Source of the DNA: Nitriliruptorales bacterium
GTDB taxonomy: Bacteria; Actinomycetota; Nitriliruptoria; Euzebyales; Egibacteraceae
NCBI GenBank assembly: GCA_007126835.1
Contig: SLAO01000051.1
Coordinates: 1-16,146, forward strand
DNA: 16,146 bases
Reading direction: 5' to 3'
Shown here: in pieces, positions 13,956 through 16,146 of the stretch
Position numbering within the stretch: position 1 is the first letter of the stretch
Layout of the letters: each line of letters begins with the position of its first letter
Notes under the pieces: generated by a model
The model's database searches: none
What the model was told of the DNA's origin: nothing
Seen by the model: the letters and a program-made list of their open reading frames with translations, nothing else
Program-made: the position numbers and the translations under genes

Positions 13956-14138
13956 GTGGCTGTCCCGAAGCGCAAGACGTCTCGTGCGCGCACCCGCCAC
14001 CGCAAGGCGCAGTGGCTGCGCCGCCCCCGGCCCACGCATGCGACGTGCGCCCGCTGCAAGGAGCCCATCCGCCCGCACACCGTGTGCGGGACCTGTGGGA
14101 CCTACGGTGGCCGACAGGTGATCGTCGGCGAGGGCTGA
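13956..14138 (+). CDS. rpmF: 50S ribosomal protein L32, zinc (C+) form
   Basis: This 60-aa basic protein reads MAVPKRKTSRARTRHRKAQW with the zinc ligands C31, C34, C44 and C47 (CARC...CGTC), typical of the C+ form of L32. The GTG start has GAGGAG about 9 bp upstream. It follows the DUF177 gene and precedes rnc, the usual bacterial order. Together with L28 in this window, both zinc-type ribosomal proteins are present, with no cysteine-free paralogue in view. Confidence 0.96.
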   Translation: MAVPKRKTSRARTRHRKAQWLRRPRPTHATCARCKEPIRPHTVCGTCGTYGGRQVIVGEG

Positions 14139-14151
14139 TGGGCCCGCGCCG

Positions 14152-14847
14152 GTGACCCCCCTCGAGTCGGCGCTCGGCGTCACTTTCCACGACGCCGCGT
14201 TGCTAGACCTTGCGCTCAGCCATCGCAGCTGGGCGTTCGAAGCGGGCGGCCTCGCGACCAACGAGCGCCTCGAGTTCCTGGGCGACGCGGTGCTCGGCCT
14301 GGTGATCACCGACCGCGTGTACGGTGCGCTGCCCGACGCCGCCGAAGGGCGCTTGGCCAAGCTGCGGGCAGCCACCGTCAACACGCAGAGCCTCGCCGGC
14401 GTCGCACGCGAGCTCGGTCTTGGCTCTGCGGTCAAGCTCGGCCGTGGCGAGGAGCAGTCAGGTGGGCGCGACAAGGACTCGATCCTCGCTGACACCCTGG
14501 AGGCGGTGATCGGCGCGGTGTACATCGATCAGGGGATGGACGTCGCCAGCGAGCTGGTGCACCGCCTGTTCGACAATCTCGTCGACGAGCTCGCCCGATC
14601 CAAGGACGCCTTGGATCACAAGACGTCGCTGCAGGAGCTGTCCGCAGCCGAACTGCAGACGCTGCCCAGCTACGAGCTGTCCGAGGACGGTCCGGATCAC
14701 GAGAAGCGCTTCACGGCTCGGGCGGTCGTGGACGGGGAGGTGCTCGGGGCGGGAGAGGGCCGAAGCAAGAAGGAGGCTGAGCAGGCAGCGGCGCGCGAGG
14801 CGCTGGCTGCCCTAGCGGCGCGGGTCGGCGTGGCCGAGGGTCGCTAG
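14152..14847 (+). CDS. rnc: Ribonuclease III
   Basis: This 231-aa double-strand-specific RNase matures rRNA precursors and cuts structured mRNAs. The nuclease domain (1-150) has the signature NERLEFLGD (37-45; E38, D45) and the second metal cluster DSILADTLEAVIGAVYIDQG (D114, E117). A C-terminal double-stranded RNA-binding domain (about 155-222) starts DHKTSLQELSAAELQTLPSYEL and ends GRSKKEAEQAAAREAL. The GTG start lies 13 bp after the rpmF stop and has no strong ribosome site, so translational coupling is likely. The start could shift by a few codons. Confidence 0.95.
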   Translation: MTPLESALGVTFHDAALLDLALSHRSWAFEAGGLATNERLEFLGDAVLGLVITDRVYGALPDAAEGRLAKLRAATVNTQSLAGVARELGLGSAVKLGRGEEQSGGRDKDSILADTLEAVIGAVYIDQGMDVASELVHRLFDNLVDELARSKDALDHKTSLQELSAAELQTLPSYELSEDGPDHEKRFTARAVVDGEVLGAGEGRSKKEAEQAAAREALAALAARVGVAEGR

Positions 14848-14894
14848 CCGGTCGTTACGGCGGGCCGTGCAGGCGGCAGAAGCGGAGGAGTGCG

Positions 14895-15737
14895 GTGTCC
14901 CACCTGCCCGAGATGGAGGTGCTTCGAAAGGACCTCGACAAAGAGGTCGTGGGCAAGCGGATCAAGGACGCCACGGTCCGCACCGCCAGCCTGGTCCGTC
15001 GACACAAGAACCGCCCCGACTTCGTCAACGCTGTGGTCGGCCGCAAGATCAGCGCGGTCCGCCGGCGCGGGATCTGGATGCTGATCGACCTCGACGACGC
15101 GACGTCGTTGTGCGTGCGCCTGGGCCCGGAGGGCTCGCTCACGCGGGAAACGGCCAGCGCCGAAGCCGGCAGCCAAACCCAGGTGGTGTTGACGTTCACG
15201 ACCGGCGGTGCGCTTCATCTCGTGGACCCCGACAAGGCCGCGGAGCTGTTCGTGCTGCCCACCGCGGACATCGAGACAAACGAGGAGCTCGCCCCCGGGG
15301 GCATCGATCCATTGGCTGGCACGTTCACGTGGCACGCGTTCGGTCAGCAGCTCACCTCGCGCAAGCAGCCGCTGAAGGGGCTGCTGCTCGACGAGTCGTT
15401 CATCCTCGGACTCGGGGACCTGTACGCCGATGAGATCCTGTGGTCGGCCGGGCTCGCCGGGGCGCGCGCCTCCGACACGCTGTCCAGCCAGGAGGTGCGG
15501 CGGCTGTACCGGGCGTTGTTCGAGGTGCTCTACGAGGCGGTCAAGCAAGGCGGGACGTCCGAGGCGTCGTCGTCGGGCGACCACACCGACCTGTTCGGTG
15601 AGCCCGGCGAGTACGGCACCCATCTCAACGTCCACGGCCGCGCCGGAGAGCCGTGCCCCCGCTGTCGTCGGCCGGTCACGCTGGCGGAGCTGCCCGGCGG
15701 GCTCCATCTGTATCACTGCGCCGCCTGTCAGACCTGA
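14895..15737 (+). CDS. Fpg/Nei (MutM)-family protein lacking catalytic residues
   Basis: The 280-aa chain aligns along its whole length with formamidopyrimidine-DNA glycosylase and occupies the fpg position after rnc. Normal Fpg starts MPELPEVE, with Pro and Glu as catalytic residues. This one starts MSHLPEME (S2, H3). The beta-turn Lys (RRRGKY) is I60 in RRRGIW. The triad Met in HLGMSG is P78 in RLGPEG, and DPRRFG is DPDKAA. The Asn in GIGNIYADE is D175, and the Arg of the zinc-finger GRSTF is L270. The zinc ligands C254, C257, C275 and C278 are intact. It probably keeps the fold but not glycosylase/lyase activity. GTG 14895 has GGAGGAG 4 bp upstream. Confidence 0.9.
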   Translation: MSHLPEMEVLRKDLDKEVVGKRIKDATVRTASLVRRHKNRPDFVNAVVGRKISAVRRRGIWMLIDLDDATSLCVRLGPEGSLTRETASAEAGSQTQVVLTFTTGGALHLVDPDKAAELFVLPTADIETNEELAPGGIDPLAGTFTWHAFGQQLTSRKQPLKGLLLDESFILGLGDLYADEILWSAGLAGARASDTLSSQEVRRLYRALFEVLYEAVKQGGTSEASSSGDHTDLFGEPGEYGTHLNVHGRAGEPCPRCRRPVTLAELPGGLHLYHCAACQT

Positions 15738-15843
15738 CGGAGCTGCCCGGCGGGTTCCAACCTGCGGCTAGGGCGGCCTGTCAGACCTGACGGAGCTGCC
15801 CAACCGATTACACCTGCGGCACGGGGCGGCCTGTCAGGCTCGG
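15685..15843 (+). repeat. Three tandem 53-bp copies derived from the Fpg-family gene 3' end
   Basis: Copies lie at 15685-15737, 15738-15790 and 15791-15843, each starting CGGAGCTGCCC, and CCTGTCAG recurs near the end of each. The first encodes the last zinc-finger strand and stop (ELPGG...ACQT). The second reads ELPGGFQPAARAACQT and a stop. The third reads ELPNRLHLRHGAACQA, without a stop. Copies 2 and 3 lie outside the gene and are diverging. Confidence 0.85.
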
Positions 15844-15850
15844 CGCGGTC

Positions 15851-16132
15851 CTACGCGATCACGGCATCGAGCGCCATCGCCAGACCGACTGCGGCAGTGG
15901 CGGCTGCGGGCTCGATCCATCCCCGCCGTGCCGGCGCGGGCAGCTCAAGCGCCCGGAGGCGTCGCCGCTGGCCTCGGGCCGTGCCCACCCACCACCCCGC
16001 CGCGATCCCCACCAGCTGCGATACCAAGGTGGTCACGCCAAGCAGCCGGCCGGCGGCCACGGGCAGGACCAGGCCCGCCAACGCCCCGGCGAGCCCCAGG
16101 ACGAGCACCTGGACACGGGTGATCAGCGCCAC
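15851..16132 (-). CDS. Small hypothetical membrane protein
   Basis: This 93-aa protein of unrecognised family has hydrophobic segments near residues 7-29, 33-51 and 74-91, with a basic stretch (GQRRRLR) at 54-60 that probably faces the cytoplasm. The start is a GTG at 16132, with GAGG about 4-5 bp upstream at the very edge. The frame stays open to the window end, so a start outside cannot be excluded. It is convergent with the Fpg-family gene and is separated from it by the 53-bp repeats. Confidence 0.55.
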   Translation of the reverse strand: MALITRVQVLVLGLAGALAGLVLPVAAGRLLGVTTLVSQLVGIAAGWWVGTARGQRRRLRALELPAPARRGWIEPAAATAAVGLAMALDAVIA

Positions 16133-16146
16133 CGTGCCTCGGCGCG

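Noticed and set aside
1..16146. CRISPR array, prophage, transposon, defence system or biosynthetic cluster
   Set aside because: No spaced repeats, transposase, integrase or system genes were seen; the window is mainly housekeeping.

Overview
This is a high-GC window from a bacterial chromosome. It carries what I recall as a conserved actinobacterial housekeeping neighbourhood: gltX with tRNA-Gln and tRNA-Glu, then ddl, a stand-alone Lrp/AsnC ligand-binding protein, thiL, rpmB, recG, rsmD, coaD, a SepIVA-like coiled-coil protein, a DUF177/YceD protein, rpmF, rnc and an Fpg-family gene. The SepIVA-like gene, the frequent GTG starts and the gene order point to Actinomycetota, probably a lineage outside the well-studied genera. 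I cannot name the genus from sequence alone. I see no phage, transposase, CRISPR array, defence island or biosynthetic cluster.

Layout. Positions 1-1800 hold the 3' part of gltX, a plus-strand tRNA-Gln(CUG) and a minus-strand tRNA-Glu(CUC). A gene-less stretch of about 400 bp separates the tRNAs and contains a perfect 22-bp inverted repeat. Both tRNAs have the same predicted promoter, TTGCCG-17-TATCCT. Positions 1900-4410 are accessory: a small hypothetical protein, a universal stress protein, a GNAT acetyltransferase, and a two-gene minus-strand unit (degenerate cold-shock-domain protein plus a small membrane protein). Positions 4526-8925 hold ddl, the Lrp/AsnC (RAM) protein, a phosphoribosyltransferase-domain protein, a dodecin-like protein, thiL, an HD-domain protein and a DUF4031 protein, on alternating strands.

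From rpmB (minus) onward come recG-rsmD-coaD (overlapping, one operon), sepIVA-like, DUF177, rpmF, rnc and an Fpg-family gene, all on the plus strand. The window ends with 53-bp tandem copies of the Fpg gene's 3' end and a small membrane protein on the minus strand.

How the genes fit together. The gltX/tRNA cluster suggests a non-discriminating GluRS charging both tRNAs. recG, rnc and rsmD serve DNA repair and RNA processing or modification. rpmB and rpmF encode zinc-ribbon (C+) ribosomal proteins. coaD and thiL make cofactors, and ddl and SepIVA serve wall synthesis and division.

Most interesting observations: (1) the Fpg-family protein keeps its fold and zinc finger but has lost the N-terminal Pro-Glu, the beta-turn Lys, the intercalation triad and two further DNA-contact residues; (2) that gene's 3' end is present as three tandem 53-bp copies; (3) recG and the HD-domain gene may start at ATC codons placed at good distances from strong Shine-Dalgarno sequences; (4) the two tRNA genes share matched promoters; (5) the dodecin and cold-shock-like proteins lack their usual ligand-binding aromatic residues.
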